A stretch of DNA of 64,000 nucleotides, from the NCBI RefSeq assembly GCF_007655135.1, contig NC_045130.1:4712001-4776000 (forward strand), in the 5' to 3' direction. This DNA is from Punica granatum. Its lineage: Eukaryota; Streptophyta; Magnoliopsida; Myrtales; Lythraceae. The stretch's first letter is position 1. The number at the start of each line of letters is the position of its first letter. Below are positions 62,571 through 64,000 of this stretch, piece by piece. The notes below the pieces were generated by a model, which was not told the DNA's origin, searched no databases, and saw nothing but the letters and a program-made list of their open reading frames with translations. Position numbers and translations under genes: made by a program.

Positions 62571-62640
62571 GGTGTAGCGCAGTAGCGCAAGCTTTCGCCT
62601 GGTAACTAAAAAATCCCATGTTCGATGCTCATTGTGGGAC
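62571..62640 (+). repeat. tRNA-derived SINE-like relic
   Basis: GTGTAGCGCAGTAGCGC (A-box-like) is followed about 40 nt later by GTTCGATGC, a perfect fit to the pol III B-box consensus GWTCRANNC. The order and spacing match the tRNA-like head of plant SINEs. It is not a functional tRNA gene. Confidence 0.6.
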
Positions 62641-62889
62641 TACTCATGCCTCTTTATTCGCACAGGGTAGATCGCGATGCCTGTTTTCTTTTAATAATTT
62701 TATTATATATCATATACTTAAATCTAACAGTTATAAGTTGTAATTTACGATTAATAAGAATATATTTTATTAAATATATTACTGTTGATAGTTGACTTTC
62801 ACCAATAAAGTCGGTAAAGTTATATATCGTTAGATCATATTATGTATGAATACTCGTTTATTTTTCGGTAAATAAATACTCATTTATTT

Positions 62890-63010
62890 TAATATTACTA
62901 TAGATGTGATTAGATATTAATTTTATCTTAAATAAAAAGTTAAAAAGTATCAAATATTATGTAGAAGATAAAATCTTCTCAAAAAAATTTAAAAAATTTT
63001 TTATTACATC
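62890..63010 (-). repeat. AT-rich dispersed repeat, copy c
   Basis: The reverse complement of this stretch shares GAGAAGATTTTAT, TTATTTAAGATAAAATTAAT and TAATCACATC with the copies near 38 kb. Another partial copy follows at about 63130-63215. Confidence 0.5.
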
Positions 63011-63129
63011 AATCTAATAAGAAAATAATCATTTAATTTTAAAAATTCAAAAATTTGGTGAAAGTCTATATTAAAGATAACTGAATGACTACATATTATA
63101 AGATATATATACACACACACGTATCTTAA

Positions 63130-63215
63130 TACTAATAATATTTTATCTTAAATAAAAAACTCAAGATTTTCAAATATTGTATTATATAGATAATAAGATA
63201 TTCTAAAAGAGTTAG
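63130..63215 (-). repeat. AT-rich dispersed repeat, copy d
   Basis: Repeats the ATTTTATCTTAAATAAAAA and TTTTCAAATATTGT blocks of copy c in the same orientation. Shorter and more diverged. Confidence 0.45.
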
Positions 63216-64000
63216 AAAATTATCTTTTAGAATTTTCTAAAAGTAGTTTTGTTAAGAATTATTTTAAAAATATTTAAAAACTCAAAAAATGAAGCAACTT
63301 AGATCGCATCATAAAATATTTTTTAAAACTTAAAGAAAATAATTTCTATAAAAATTAATATCACAATCCAAAAATCCGAGAAAATTTCATTTTGAAACCA
63401 AGCGTTATGAGGCCATCTAGTTAGGCCCACCATGTTTTTTCTTTTATATATATATATATATATAAGTTGTGGAGCTCGTACATTGCATGGGGTTAAATGT
63501 GGTATTTAACTTCATTATGGAGGCTCCTTAAAAGGGAGTGTTTATGGAGGCTAATCGGAGCACGTCACGTCGCAGATTATTGGATGGTTGATGGTGATGA
63601 AATAATAAGAAGCGTGTTACTTAACAAGAAATTTATTATTTAACAAAAAACTTATTATTTTGTACGAAACTTATTATTTTGAATATAACAAGACTTTTGT
63701 TAAATAAGAAAAAACTTATTTTTTCAGAGCCTCCGTAAATCCCATCTTTTAAGGAGCCTTCGTACACTAGCAACACTCTTAAATGTGATTGTTTTTTCGT
63801 TAATTTATTATATAAATATGTGCCACTAGCCAAGCCCACCATGTTGTTTGCCACCACCGCGCCTCTTGCCCTTCTCTCTCTCCGGAGAGAGAGGGACGAT
63901 TTTAGCAGTGGTGGTAGCCCAACGCCGGCAACCACTGTTCCTCCCTCCATTTTCAATCTAGATATTTTTTATTTTTATTTTTTAATTAAAATTTAATTTT

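Larger units (their letters stand above)
62642..64000. other. AT-rich spacer at the right edge
   Basis: Contains reverse-complement relatives of the 37.9-38.4 kb repeat (about 62890-63010 and 63130-63215) and a (TA)n tract at 63445-63464. No coding exon, including the missing NLR-B coiled coil, is seen. Confidence 0.5.

Noticed and set aside
62571..62640. Functional tRNA gene
   Set aside because: A- and B-box-like motifs are present, but the stem sequences do not pair into a cloverleaf.

Overview
This window is nuclear DNA from a flowering plant, most likely a eudicot. The evidence is many short phase-consistent exons with GT..AG introns, chloroplast and mitochondrial targeting peptides, a FERONIA-type receptor kinase, VIPP1, PMI1-family, RFL-type PPR and CC-NBS-LRR sequences, plant LINEs and AT-rich spacers. 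I cannot name the species. All exon borders were placed by eye from splice signals, reading phase and recalled family sequence; none has transcript support.

Layout. 45-1922 (+): 3' exon of a FERONIA-like receptor kinase. 3923-6127 (+): FCP1/NIF-type HAD protein with a changed catalytic motif. 7401-8224 (+): broken class IV chitinase. 8381-11269 (-): internally deleted LINE with an 18-bp target-site duplication. 11928-13585 (-): small charged, probably mitochondrial protein. 14831-18498 (-): complete 11-exon VIPP1. 18.9-23.8 kb: decayed LINE RNase H piece, the 5' end of one PPR gene and a dead RFL-type PPR gene. 24247-27268 (+): exosome subunit RRP45/CER7. 27975-28250: dead duplicate of a trigger-factor-like 3' end. 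29066-32747 (-): PMI1-RELATED with a C-terminal LysM-like module. 34140-36852 and 40799-44053 (-): two tandem paralogs of a small chloroplast trigger-factor-like protein, separated by AT-rich spacer that carries a repeat family seen again near 63 kb. 45052-52438 (-): heavily damaged CC-NBS-LRR pseudogene. 55741-62314 (-): a largely open NBS-LRR paralog with no coiled-coil exon in view. Between and inside these lie two copies of a terminal-inverted-repeat element, one split by a younger LINE, and a tRNA-derived SINE-like relic.

Functionally the intact genes are mostly unrelated housekeeping loci: plastid membrane maintenance (VIPP1), organelle movement (PMIR1), RNA decay (RRP45) and plastid nascent-chain handling (trigger-factor-like). 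The accessory part, about 45-64 kb, is a small NLR cluster in which one member has been destroyed by stops, frameshifts, deletions and a transposon insertion while its neighbour stayed open. No wholly new multi-gene system is evident. The most unusual items are the double-frameshifted NLR P-loop/RNBS region, the chitinase with its catalytic Glu replaced, the in-frame endonuclease-RT deletion in a LINE with intact target-site duplication, and the paired trigger-factor-like genes that share a 14-nt microexon.
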